Positions 28,097 through 36,123 of a stretch of DNA of 38,094 bases are shown here, in pieces (position 1 is the stretch's first letter; every line of letters begins with the position of its first letter). The notes beneath the pieces are model-generated. The model was not told where the DNA came from, searched no databases, and worked only from the letters and a program-made list of their open reading frames with translations. Made by a program: the position numbers and the translations under genes. The DNA is from Microcaldota archaeon (GTDB lineage: Archaea; Micrarchaeota; Micrarchaeia; Micrarchaeales; Micrarchaeaceae): assembly GCA_021827665.1 (NCBI GenBank), contig JAKAUR010000028.1, positions 1 to 38,094 on the forward strand, in the 5' to 3' direction.

Positions 28097-28396
28097 ATGG
28101 AAGAAAAACCTGCAAACGCCCCAAGCGCGCCGGCACAGCCGCCGTCCGCTCCGTCACAGTCCGGACCGTCAAGGCCACCGATGCAGTTCTCCGGGTTTCT
28201 TGCGGAAATCGTAGAGATAAACAACAAGGTCAAGACGGGAATGTACGGCGAGGTGTACCAGGTCACGTGCAGGATCCTCGAAGGCAAGGACAAGGGCAGG
28301 ATAATAAGGAGGAACGAGATCGGCCCGATAAAGATCGGCGACGTTATAAGGCTGCCTGACACGAGCAGGGAAGCAAGGGAGATAAAGGTAAAGTGA
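28097..28396 (+). CDS. rps28e: Ribosomal protein S28e with Pro/Ala/Ser-rich N-terminal extension
   Basis: 'AEIVEINNKVKTGMYGEVYQVTCRILEGKDKGRIIRRNEIGPIKIGDVIRLPDTSREAREIK'. Confidence 0.92.
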   Translation: MEEKPANAPSAPAQPPSAPSQSGPSRPPMQFSGFLAEIVEINNKVKTGMYGEVYQVTCRILEGKDKGRIIRRNEIGPIKIGDVIRLPDTSREAREIKVK

Positions 28397-28400
28397 TAAT

Positions 28401-28562
28401 ATGAAATGCTCTTACTGCTCGAAGGAAATCCCGAAAGGCACGGGAACGGCCTACGTCTTTAGGACCGGGAAGATAAACTACTACTGCAGCTCCAGGTGCT
28501 ACAAGTACGACATAATACTCCACAGGCACGTCAGCAAGAAGGAGTTCGCAAGCAGCAAGTGA
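28401..28562 (+). CDS. rpl24e: Ribosomal protein L24e (53 aa; absent from supplied ORF track)
   Basis: Manual translation MKCSYCSKEIPKGTGTAYVFRTGKINYYCSSRCYKYDIILHRHVSKKEFASSK; Cys4 ribbon. Confidence 0.92.
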   Translation: MKCSYCSKEIPKGTGTAYVFRTGKINYYCSSRCYKYDIILHRHVSKKEFASSK

Positions 28563-28645
28563 CTTATTCTAATTTTTATTCTTTTTGTTTTAAGCACTTC
28601 AGCGACAGCAATCGATAAATATATTTGCGGGAAAATATCCTCTGC

Positions 28646-28900
28646 ATGGTCACTTCAAACATATGCCCCAAGTGCGGCACCAACATGCATTTCGTCGAAG
28701 AGGAGGGAAAGCCATTCTACCAGTGCAACGCATGCGGCTACAAGACTGAGATATTGGGATTGGCCGAGCACGAGTGCAGCAAGTGCGGCTACGACAAGGC
28801 GATAATGTACTACCACGGCATAGTGTACGGAGACGAAGCCCCGCTGGTAATGTACACTTGCATAAAATGCGGCAACGTCGACAGGGAGGGCGTAAGCTGA
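28646..28900 (+). CDS. TFS/RPB9-like zinc-ribbon transcription factor
   Basis: 'CPKCGTNMHF...CNACGYK' and 'CSKCGYDKAIMYYHGIVYGDEAPLVMYTCIKCGNVDREG' (TFIIS-like DE hairpin). Confidence 0.85.
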   Translation: MVTSNICPKCGTNMHFVEEEGKPFYQCNACGYKTEILGLAEHECSKCGYDKAIMYYHGIVYGDEAPLVMYTCIKCGNVDREGVS

Positions 28901-28937
28901 TACCCTCAGCAAAAAGCAGGTACCTCATTCACAATCC

Positions 28938-28953
28938 TAAAAACAAAAAGTTT
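28938..28953 (-). terminator. T-rich terminator of the mini-ORF unit (minus strand AAACTTTTTGTTTTTA)
   Basis: Two oligo-T runs on the minus strand about 40 nt after the last mini-ORF. Confidence 0.5.
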
Positions 28954-28991
28954 AGACATATATGTATTTTCGTTAAATCCTAAATTAATAC

Positions 28992-29018
28992 TTATCCACT
29001 GGATGTGCCGCCAATCAT
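28992..29018 (-). CDS. Mini-ORF D, peptide MIGGTSSG
   Basis: AGGTGA-gaaa-ATG; ATG ATT GGC GGC ACA TCC AGT GGA TAA. Confidence 0.6.
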   Translation of the reverse strand: MIGGTSSG

Positions 29019-29032
29019 TTTCTCACCTCATC

Positions 29033-29062
29033 TTATGGATGCTCAGTGTTTCCGCCCATCAT
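29033..29062 (-). CDS. Mini-ORF C, peptide MMGGNTEHP
   Basis: AGGTGA-gaaaa-ATG; ATG ATG GGC GGA AAC ACT GAG CAT CCA TAA. Confidence 0.6.
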   Translation of the reverse strand: MMGGNTEHP

Positions 29063-29091
29063 TTTTCTCACCTATTTCTCCATTGCATGCA

Positions 29092-29127
29092 TTATGGGTC
29101 TCCAACTCCACCTGCTCCTCCTATCAT
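29092..29127 (-). CDS. Mini-ORF B, peptide MIGGAGGVGDP
   Basis: AGGTGA-gaaaa-ATG; ATG ATA GGA GGA GCA GGT GGA GTT GGA GAC CCA TAA. Confidence 0.6.
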   Translation of the reverse strand: MIGGAGGVGDP

Positions 29128-29144
29128 TTTTCTCACCTGTATTT

Positions 29145-29168
29145 TTATCCACACGATTGCCCATTCAT
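29145..29168 (-). CDS. Mini-ORF A, peptide MNGQSCG
   Basis: AGGTGA-aaa-ATG; ATG AAT GGG CAA TCG TGT GGA TAA. Confidence 0.55.
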   Translation of the reverse strand: MNGQSCG

Positions 29169-29194
29169 TTTTCACCTATTTCTCCATGGCTTAG

Positions 29195-29210
29195 AAAAAT
29201 ATTTAAATAT
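29195..29210 (-). promoter_or_regulatory. Predicted TATA box ATATTTAAATATTTTT upstream of mini-ORF A
   Basis: TTTAAATA motif about 35 nt upstream of mini-ORF A ATG; palindromic core could also serve the divergent gene. Confidence 0.5.
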
Positions 29211-29288
29211 TCCGTTTTCCCTGTGTAAAATATCAAAAAAGCAAGCATTAAATGCAAAACTAATATAAAAACACACTTAGGTTTTAAC

Positions 29289-30128
29289 TTGTACCTCAAA
29301 TTTATAACTGACGACAGGTTCAGAAAGCTTGACGCGATTTTCAGCATGTTCGGCCAGGGAAGCCTTCCCGAACCGGTAAAAGAGTTTCCAGCTTTCTTCG
29401 GCAAGGAAATATACCTTTCAAGCAGGATCTTTGAAGCTTCTGTTTCAATACCTAAAAAACAATCCATATGGGACGCATGCTTTGAAGAAAATCCGGAAAA
29501 GGAGATAGAAAAGCCAGAATACAAGGAAATAGTTTCCATGCTCGACGATCTTGACGTACATCTTGAAAAGGAAAGCAGCTATTTTTTCAAAGAATTAAAA
29601 GCAGCAATCAACGATACGTTCTCGTTAAAAATGGATTCGATAAAAAAGAATTTTCAGGAAATATTCAAAATGGGGCTGCCGAAAACGCTTGTCATAATAC
29701 TCGACAAACACGGCATAAACGGTTCCCACGGCCAGAAGCTGGCAATAAGCAAGGACATAGGGGTAATAGGCTATAGAATAGGAGAGCTTGCACTCGAAAA
29801 GGACAGGAACGAGCCAATATCCGTAATCATACCTGAGCTGCTGCACTGCCTGTTTTCGAGGTACAATGTTTTTACTGGCAAAGACAAGCGCGAACTTGAA
29901 GAGGCAGTTTTGAGATATTTTGCCCCTTACGGCATTCTTACTGAAAGGCTGGGCTTGGAGAAGCCGAACGCAAGGGGAACATACGCGGAGCAGTTAAAAG
30001 GAACATGCGGCTCGGAACTTGCAAATAAGCTAAACAAATTAATGCCCAAGTATAATGAAGTGATAGACAATATGAGCTTTTGGGAATTCCTTTCCAAAAG
30101 CGATCTAGAGCAGCTCGCCGCGTCATAG
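29289..30128 (+). CDS. Hypothetical protein, 279 aa
   Basis: Long ORF with plausible codon usage; TTG start; no family recognised. Confidence 0.7.
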   Translation: MYLKFITDDRFRKLDAIFSMFGQGSLPEPVKEFPAFFGKEIYLSSRIFEASVSIPKKQSIWDACFEENPEKEIEKPEYKEIVSMLDDLDVHLEKESSYFFKELKAAINDTFSLKMDSIKKNFQEIFKMGLPKTLVIILDKHGINGSHGQKLAISKDIGVIGYRIGELALEKDRNEPISVIIPELLHCLFSRYNVFTGKDKRELEEAVLRYFAPYGILTERLGLEKPNARGTYAEQLKGTCGSELANKLNKLMPKYNEVIDNMSFWEFLSKSDLEQLAAS

Positions 30129-32183
30129 CTTTGCCCTTTTCAGCAGCAGCGAATTGCTTACAACTATTGTCGAACTCAGAGCCATTGCGAAAGCCGACAG
30201 TATCGGCAGGGAATCATATACTGAAAAGCCTAGCACAGGCACAAGGGCGCCAGCCGCAATCGGCAGCAAGACTATGTTATAACCGAAAGCCCATGCAAGG
30301 TTCTGCTTTATCTTGGAAAGGATTTTTGACGAGAGTATGAAGAGCTTCGGTATGTCATTTATTCTGCTCTTCATCAGCACCACCTGGCCGGATTCCATTG
30401 CTATGTCCGTTCCTGCGCCTATGGCTATGCCCATGTCGGCTTGCGACAGCGCAGGGGCGTCGTTTATGCCGTCGCCCACTACTGCCACTTTCAAACCGCG
30501 CGCATGCAGCTTCTTCACCGCCTCTGCCTTGTCCAAGGGCAGGGCACCGGCGATGACGTTGACTATGCCAACCTCCGATGCCACGTGGTGCGCCACTTTC
30601 TCGCTGTCTCCCGTGACCATCCATACCTCCATGCCCCATGACCTGAGCTTTGATATGGCCTCTTTGGCGTCTCCCCTTATGCTGTCCGAAACCCCGATGT
30701 ACCCGACAGTATTGCCGTTGATCTCCACTGACACCACAGTGCTTTCTTCGCGCATGGCTACAAGGGCACTATCGCCTTCTTCCACTGATTTGGGCAGCAT
30801 CTTCTCGTTGCCTATCCTCACCTTCTTTCCGTTGATAGTTGCGGCTATGCCGCTGCCTGCATTATAAGAGAAATTAGCAGGCATTGTGAGTCCTATGCCC
30901 AAATCTGCGGCACGCTTTAGTATCGCTTTCGCTATCGGGTGCTCTGACTTCATCTCAGCGGATGCCGCATAGTAAAGCAATTCCGCTTCAGTAATCTTTG
31001 TCCTGACTGCTATGCCAGATACGGAGAGCTTTCCTGTAGTTATCGTCCCAGTCTTGTCCAATATTATGGCATTTATTTTTCTTGAGAGCTCTATCACATC
31101 TCCGCTCTTTATCAGTATCCCGTTCTCTGAGGCCTTGCCTGATCCCACAAGCAACGCGGCAGGAGTGGCTATACCGAAAGCGCATGGGCAGGCTATTATT
31201 ACAACGCTTACGAACACGAGTACTGCGGTGCTCAGACCCGATGACCCGAAGAGAAACCATCCAAGGCTTGATGCTATCGCTATGCCTATCACCAGCGGCA
31301 CGAAATATGAAGATACTGTGTCAGCAAGCTTCTGTATCCTCACTCTTTTGGATGCAGCGGCCTCAACTATCGCTATTATCTTTGAAAGAGTCGTATCTGC
31401 TCCAGCTTGCTTTACCTGCATCGTCAAGGAACCTGCGCCGTTCACCGTTGCCCCTATGAGGTTGGAGCCGAGCTCTTTCAGCACCGGCATGCTCTCCCCG
31501 CTTATTGCGGATTCGTCAACTTCGCTTGCGCCTTCTGTGACTATGCCGTCTGCGGGAATTTTTTCTCCAGGCTTTACCAAAAGCATATCTCCAATTCTTA
31601 TGCTCTTTGCATCTATATCCTTTATGCCCGCGCCCTCTAGCCTGTGCACCACGCTGGGCTGGAGCCTGAGCAGCCTGTCGAGAGCCGAGGTCGCGCTCTT
31701 TTCCGCAAGGTGCTGCAGGTAGTCTCCCGTAAGGATAAGCGCTATTATCAGCGAGGAGGAATCGAAGTAGACGTTGCTCACCATGCCTGTGTGCGGCGTC
31801 AGCACCACGGCAGCGCTATACAACCACGCCGCGCTGGTGCCTATAGCTATGAGCATGTCCATGTTGGTGCCCCTGTTTTTTACAGCATCTATGAACCCTC
31901 TGTAGAATTTCAGGCCGGGATAGAACTGCACTATGCCGGAGAGCACGAGCAGCACATAGAGATAGTATGGGAAATGGAACAGGTAGGTTATCACGAGCAC
32001 GGTCAGCGATATCGGCCACGCGAGTGCCAGTGTCCTTTTAAGAGCGTTGAACTCTCTCTCCGGCCTCTCAAACTTTAGCTTGCATGTGCCGCTGCAGAAA
32101 TAGTACTTGAGGCCGTTCCTTTCGCTGGTTATGCTGCCGCTGCTTTCGTCCACATACATTCCGCATACAGGATCGTTAGTCAT
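30123..32183 (-). CDS. Copper-type P1B ATPase with N-terminal YHS domain
   Basis: 'DPVCGMYVDE...YYFCSGTCKLKF', 'IIACPCAFGIATPAALLVGSGKA', 'DKTGTIT', 'VGDGINDAPALSQADMGIAIGAGTDIA'. Confidence 0.96.
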   Translation of the reverse strand: MTNDPVCGMYVDESSGSITSERNGLKYYFCSGTCKLKFERPEREFNALKRTLALAWPISLTVLVITYLFHFPYYLYVLLVLSGIVQFYPGLKFYRGFIDAVKNRGTNMDMLIAIGTSAAWLYSAAVVLTPHTGMVSNVYFDSSSLIIALILTGDYLQHLAEKSATSALDRLLRLQPSVVHRLEGAGIKDIDAKSIRIGDMLLVKPGEKIPADGIVTEGASEVDESAISGESMPVLKELGSNLIGATVNGAGSLTMQVKQAGADTTLSKIIAIVEAAASKRVRIQKLADTVSSYFVPLVIGIAIASSLGWFLFGSSGLSTAVLVFVSVVIIACPCAFGIATPAALLVGSGKASENGILIKSGDVIELSRKINAIILDKTGTITTGKLSVSGIAVRTKITEAELLYYAASAEMKSEHPIAKAILKRAADLGIGLTMPANFSYNAGSGIAATINGKKVRIGNEKMLPKSVEEGDSALVAMREESTVVSVEINGNTVGYIGVSDSIRGDAKEAISKLRSWGMEVWMVTGDSEKVAHHVASEVGIVNVIAGALPLDKAEAVKKLHARGLKVAVVGDGINDAPALSQADMGIAIGAGTDIAMESGQVVLMKSRINDIPKLFILSSKILSKIKQNLAWAFGYNIVLLPIAAGALVPVLGFSVYDSLPILSAFAMALSSTIVVSNSLLLKRAKL

Positions 32184-32215
32184 TCAAACACACAAACTCA
32201 TTTTCCGCTATACAC

Positions 32216-32590
32216 TTATTGGGAGCTGTCGGCAAGGCCCAATATGCTGCCAATGAGCCCGAGAACGAATCCTATGCCGAAACCCCCCATGTCGGCCAGG
32301 CTCAGCACCGCAAATATCAGGGCCACTGCAGACCATGTTGCTATTTCGTGCCTTTTCGTAACGTTGAGTCTTGAAGCAGCAACAATCATCATTGCGCCTG
32401 AAACTATGCCTATCGTCCAAACAATTGAGAACGCGCCAGAGTAGAAGCCGCGGAACATCATGAAGCCCCAAAAACTTCCGAATGCCGCTGTCAATACTCC
32501 TCCGGCAAGCACGAATATTCCACCCATAAGAACAAGCACGTAAGCTGCTGCTGGCTTTTGTGTAGCTCTCTCACGTCTATGCGATGCCAT
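32216..32590 (-). CDS. Small membrane protein, ~4 TM segments
   Basis: Hydrophobic segments 'YVLVLMGGIFVLAGGVLTAAFG', 'IVWTIGIVSGAMMIVAA', 'IATWSAVALIFAVLSLADMGG', 'IGFVLGLIGSILGLA'. Confidence 0.65.
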   Translation of the reverse strand: MASHRRERATQKPAAAYVLVLMGGIFVLAGGVLTAAFGSFWGFMMFRGFYSGAFSIVWTIGIVSGAMMIVAASRLNVTKRHEIATWSAVALIFAVLSLADMGGFGIGFVLGLIGSILGLADSSQ

Positions 32591-32660
32591 ATTACCACTG
32601 TATATTATATCGTCTGCCATATATCTTCATGCAAACGTGCCAATGACATTGAGTTTAGTA

Positions 32661-32804
32661 TCAATTGCTAGAATACTTTTCAGGATCGGCATTAAACTTT
32701 TCTTTGCACGCCTTGCTGCAGAAGAAATACTTCTTACCATTGAACGAAACGAACATTGCCTTTTTCTCGTCGACTTCCATTCCGCACACCACATCTTTTG
32801 CCAT
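32661..32804 (-). CDS. Stand-alone YHS/TRASH-like metal-binding mini-protein (47 aa)
   Basis: 'MAKDVVCGMEVDEKKAMFVSFNGKKYFFCSKACKEKFNADPEKY'. Confidence 0.85.
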   Translation of the reverse strand: MAKDVVCGMEVDEKKAMFVSFNGKKYFFCSKACKEKFNADPEKYSSN

Positions 32805-32880
32805 GGTTACACCATATATCTTATTTAGATATGTCTTAAATATGATATTATTTATAATTTTGCCCAAAAGATAAAGGTGT

Positions 32881-33321
32881 ATGGCAATGAAATCGAAAAA
32901 CATAAAGATAGAGAGCCTCACAAAATTCACGATAATGTTACTGCTTGAAAACGGCCCGGTGCATGGGTATGAGATAATAAAGTACGTGAGCAGCAGGACC
33001 GGAAAGAGGTTAAGTCCTAGCCAAGTATATCCGTTTCTTAGGCAACTGGAAGCAAGGGGCTATGTTTCTAGGGACAGCTCCGGAACAAGGCAGCGTACCG
33101 ACTACAAGCTTACAGCGAACGGGAAGGATTTCGTAAGCGGTCTGAATTCAAAGTTCGGTGAAATAATAGACGTTTACATGCATTCTCGGTTATTCACTTG
33201 TGCGCATTGTGGGTGCGAAATATACAAGGGAGGTGTTACAAGAACGATAAAGGGCAAAAAGCTCACATTCTGCTGCGAAAGCTGCGCAAAGGCATACATA
33301 TACGAAAACGGGCAGGGATAA
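32881..33321 (+). CDS. PadR-like wHTH regulator fused to a C-terminal TRASH-like metal-binding domain
   Basis: 'LLLENGPVHGYEIIKYVSSRTGKRLSPSQVYPFLRQLEARGYV' plus 'CAHCGCEIYKGGVTRTIKGKKLTFCCESCAKAY'. Confidence 0.88.
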   Translation: MAMKSKNIKIESLTKFTIMLLLENGPVHGYEIIKYVSSRTGKRLSPSQVYPFLRQLEARGYVSRDSSGTRQRTDYKLTANGKDFVSGLNSKFGEIIDVYMHSRLFTCAHCGCEIYKGGVTRTIKGKKLTFCCESCAKAYIYENGQG

Positions 33322-33674
33322 TGGAAACGTACACAATGCATTTGGACAAGGAGCCCTTCGAAAAGATGAAAGCTGGGAAAAAGACGATCGAAGTCAGGCT
33401 TTACGACGATAAAAGGAGAAAAATAAAGCCAGGCGACGAGATTGTATTCCTAAAGCTTCCAGACAACGACGAATCCATAAAAGCAAGAGTCATTGAAATT
33501 TTCGTATTCGATTCTTTTGCAAAGATGTTTGAGGCAATCGGTCCGGAACAATTTGGCCACGATAAAAGCTTGACAGTAGAACAAAGGGTCAACATGCAAA
33601 GAAAATATTACACCGAGGAAGAAGAAAAAAGGTACGGTGTTGTTGCCATAAAGATAAAAACCGTACAGAATTAA
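33321..33674 (+). CDS. ASCH-domain protein
   Basis: 'MHLDKEPFEKMKAGKKTIEVRLYDDKRRKIKPGDEIVFLKL'; starts in TAATG overlap with the upstream gene. Confidence 0.85.
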   Translation: METYTMHLDKEPFEKMKAGKKTIEVRLYDDKRRKIKPGDEIVFLKLPDNDESIKARVIEIFVFDSFAKMFEAIGPEQFGHDKSLTVEQRVNMQRKYYTEEEEKRYGVVAIKIKTVQN

Positions 33675-33698
33675 GCGTGCTTGTACTGCATTATTTGA

Positions 33699-34445
33699 CT
33701 AGTCTGCGGACCATTCTTCTATGGCCTTTTTAACCTCTTTGAATTTCGGAAAAGGCCCAAAAACAAGGTTTCTTAGCTCCTTTTCAAAAATTGCACCCTT
33801 GGTATTTAAAGCGCGCGAGAACGCTTCCTTAGAATAACTTTTGTTGATGTAGTCTAACTTTGCATTGATCGCGTTTTTGTTAAATTTAACGCCTTTTTCT
33901 TTTACCAGGTAGTATAAATCATACACGTCGCGGGCTTTTTCCCGGCTTGTTATGGCCCTTACCTTTTCCGCAGCAACCTCTTCAAGGTTCATGCCTAAAA
34001 GTATTCTTATTGGTAACTGATACTCCGGAAGATTTAGTTTTACTGGAGCAGTTTTTAAGATTATCTTTTCTCTCTTGCTTATTTCAACATAAACGACGCA
34101 CCTGCTATTTTCGTTTTTATATAACGGGCCATGTGCCATGATTTTAAACGAAAATGATTTCTCGTCGTCGCTTTCAATCCTCGCGTCGTTTTCTACTCCC
34201 ATGAGCCGAAGCCCCTTTGATACTGCATCAAAGATTCCATGGTCCGGCTCGTCGATTGCGGTAAAATCAAGGTCTTCCGAAAATCTTCTAAGTCCGTGGA
34301 AAAACCACAGGTAGGTTCCGCCCTTAAATGCCAATTGCTTATCATATAGCGTGTTTAATATGAGCGCCTGAACGTAATGTTTTTCTTGTTGCCATGCTTT
34401 AAGGCCGTTTAGCCGCGCTATATCATTTAACGTTGACGCATCAAT
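33699..34445 (-). CDS. AbiEii-type nucleotidyltransferase toxin (canonical-start ORF begins 34334)
   Basis: 'FKGGTYLWFFHGLRRFSEDLDF'; in-frame upstream extension IDASTLNDIARLNGLKAWQQEKHYVQALILNTLYDKQL. Confidence 0.82.
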   Translation of the reverse strand: MDASTLNDIARLNGLKAWQQEKHYVQALILNTLYDKQLAFKGGTYLWFFHGLRRFSEDLDFTAIDEPDHGIFDAVSKGLRLMGVENDARIESDDEKSFSFKIMAHGPLYKNENSRCVVYVEISKREKIILKTAPVKLNLPEYQLPIRILLGMNLEEVAAEKVRAITSREKARDVYDLYYLVKEKGVKFNKNAINAKLDYINKSYSKEAFSRALNTKGAIFEKELRNLVFGPFPKFKEVKKAIEEWSAD

Positions 34446-35023
34446 GATTCAATCACCTTCAAAAGCTTACCACTGCCATAGCCCTTATACCTCTTAGCGT
34501 ATTCTAAAAGCTGGTGCTTATCTGCTTTTTCCATATACTCATCAAATGTGCTTTTTGAATACAAGCCAAGGTATAAGCCGTCTATAAGCGCTTTTTCAGG
34601 TTCTGCAAAAAAGGCATAGCTGCTACCCCTTTCGACCCGTTTGTAGCCATAAAACAGCAGCTCAGGTATTTTGTGGTATATTATTCCATATTTTTCAATA
34701 CGCATGGTGTTTATTGTAGTTACGCATTCTATCTGCTTTGGCACCTGCTGTATTATTTCGTGAAAAAGCAATGCGCTACCCAATGAAATATAGGAAGGAG
34801 TAACTAATTGCGATGCAATTGCAAAATCATCATCTATGAGCGAAAATTTGCCTTTCATAATCCTTTTTGCCAAGCCGTTTTTTACCATTCTTGCGGCATA
34901 TACAGCACCTACCTTTTTTGGTTTGCCCAATATATTGGCTATTTCTGCAGTAGTTATGACTGCTTTGCCGGCGCTTATCGCCATATCCCGAACAGAATAC
35001 AGTGTATTCTCTTTTTTTGCCAA
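34427..35023 (-). CDS. AbiEi-like antitoxin/transcriptional regulator
   Basis: N-terminal wHTH 'VITTAEIANILGKPKKVGAVYAARMVKNGLAKRIMKGKFSLIDDD', 'YISLGSALLFHEIIQQVP', 'AEPEKALIDGLYL'. Confidence 0.78.
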   Translation of the reverse strand: MAKKENTLYSVRDMAISAGKAVITTAEIANILGKPKKVGAVYAARMVKNGLAKRIMKGKFSLIDDDFAIASQLVTPSYISLGSALLFHEIIQQVPKQIECVTTINTMRIEKYGIIYHKIPELLFYGYKRVERGSSYAFFAEPEKALIDGLYLGLYSKSTFDEYMEKADKHQLLEYAKRYKGYGSGKLLKVIESLMRQR

Positions 35024-35308
35024 TTTATCATTCCAACATAACTATATTGTTATATTGCAATGATAGAAATAAAAACTTTTATAATTTAACCAATTTAACG
35101 AGTTAACAGCCAACAAATTGTTTGACTGAGAAAAATTGCAGTTTTTGCACGATACGATTGGCTCGTTCTTATTTTATTATGTATATGATAAGGTAGAAAG
35201 AACCGTGCTACAACCTTTTCGATTCCTTCAAATCAATCTAAAGGCTTAACGCCTACTTCAAATTGAACTATAATTCCACGTAAAACTCCTGGAAAGGCAA
35301 CCGATGCA

Positions 35309-35355
35309 AGTTGGCCTCTCAGAGTCATAGCGCGAAAGTGCCTAAGAGCTCAACT
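35309..35355 (+). ncRNA. Candidate structured RNA hairpin with GAAA tetraloop
   Basis: AGTTG..CTCT / AGAG..CAACT helix with 2x2 internal loop enclosing GCGC-GAAA-GTGC, in an intergenic region. Confidence 0.35.
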
Positions 35356-35457
35356 TCCTAGCGGTTAACTAAGCGTATTTATATATTATTTCCATTTTCA
35401 CTATTATACGTTTTTAATTTAACGTGAATTTTTACTATAATATGAGTAGGTGGAAAT

Positions 35458-35826
35458 ATGAATTCAAATCATATAAAGGAATTGAGCGATAAGGCAATCC
35501 CGCATGAGCTTAGGCATATCTTGAGGAGTCTAGGCACCGAATTTGACTGGGCGATTATGTCTACCGTAGAGCAAAAGGAGATTGCCCTTTCCGAATTAAA
35601 AAAGATCCTGAGGACGGAAGACGACGAGCTTCTCTATAACCACCTTAAAAAATTATCGATGAACGGGTTGATTTCGCATTATTATAAAAATTCAAATTTT
35701 GTAGAAAATGATTCTTATTACGCAATCAGTAAATTGGGCAAGAAATTGATAACGAACATAAATAACGTGTTTAACTTCGATAATAAGTATAATGACGCAG
35801 CCGAAAAGAAAAATGCAAAACTTTAG
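35458..35826 (+). CDS. wHTH DNA-binding protein
   Basis: ArsR/MarR-like 'VEQKEIALSELKKILRTEDDELLYNHLKKLSMNGLI'; upstream AGGTGG. Confidence 0.65.
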   Translation: MNSNHIKELSDKAIPHELRHILRSLGTEFDWAIMSTVEQKEIALSELKKILRTEDDELLYNHLKKLSMNGLISHYYKNSNFVENDSYYAISKLGKKLITNINNVFNFDNKYNDAAEKKNAKL

Positions 35827-36123
35827 CCCGATGAAAAAGGGAATTTTTGATTTATGGCACCCAAGCAAAGGCATAGGAAAAGTCGAAGCATACTCAGTGC
35901 TTCCGGTTTCTGCGTGCGTGTAGCAAGGTATTTAAAGGTTTATAGCTAAAATAATTGCGGTGTCCTTTATGCTAGCATGAGCTTATGTAGGCTCCTGTAT
36001 TTGAAAGCATCCGCTTTGTGAAAATACGTTTCTTAGAACCTATAATCTATGCCCGTGCTTTTGGCACTTATGTGATCGTGGTTTTCACGATTGAAACGAG
36101 GAGAAGAGCTTGCTAAAATTTTT

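Larger units (their letters stand above)
28992..29187 (-). repeat. Four degenerate repeats of AGGTGAGAAAAATGATNGG; the longer block ATGGAGAAATAGGTGA occurs twice
   Basis: Plus-strand copies near 29013, 29059, 29122 and 29163 read (C/T)ATCATTTTTCTCACCT with small variations. Confidence 0.85.

Noticed and set aside
28990-29187. Possible CRISPR array
   Set aside because: Repeats are short (~18 nt), imperfect, unequally spaced and lack a leader or cas genes.
29003-29268. Plus-strand 60-87 aa ORFs rich in Phe/His/Ser/Leu in the repeat region
   Set aside because: The repeats make sense on the minus strand as SD-ATG units; plus-strand ORFs overlap in several frames with low-complexity composition and no ribosome-binding site.
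31012-31722. 236-aa ORF antisense to the P1B ATPase
   Set aside because: Antisense shadow of a well-supported ATPase.
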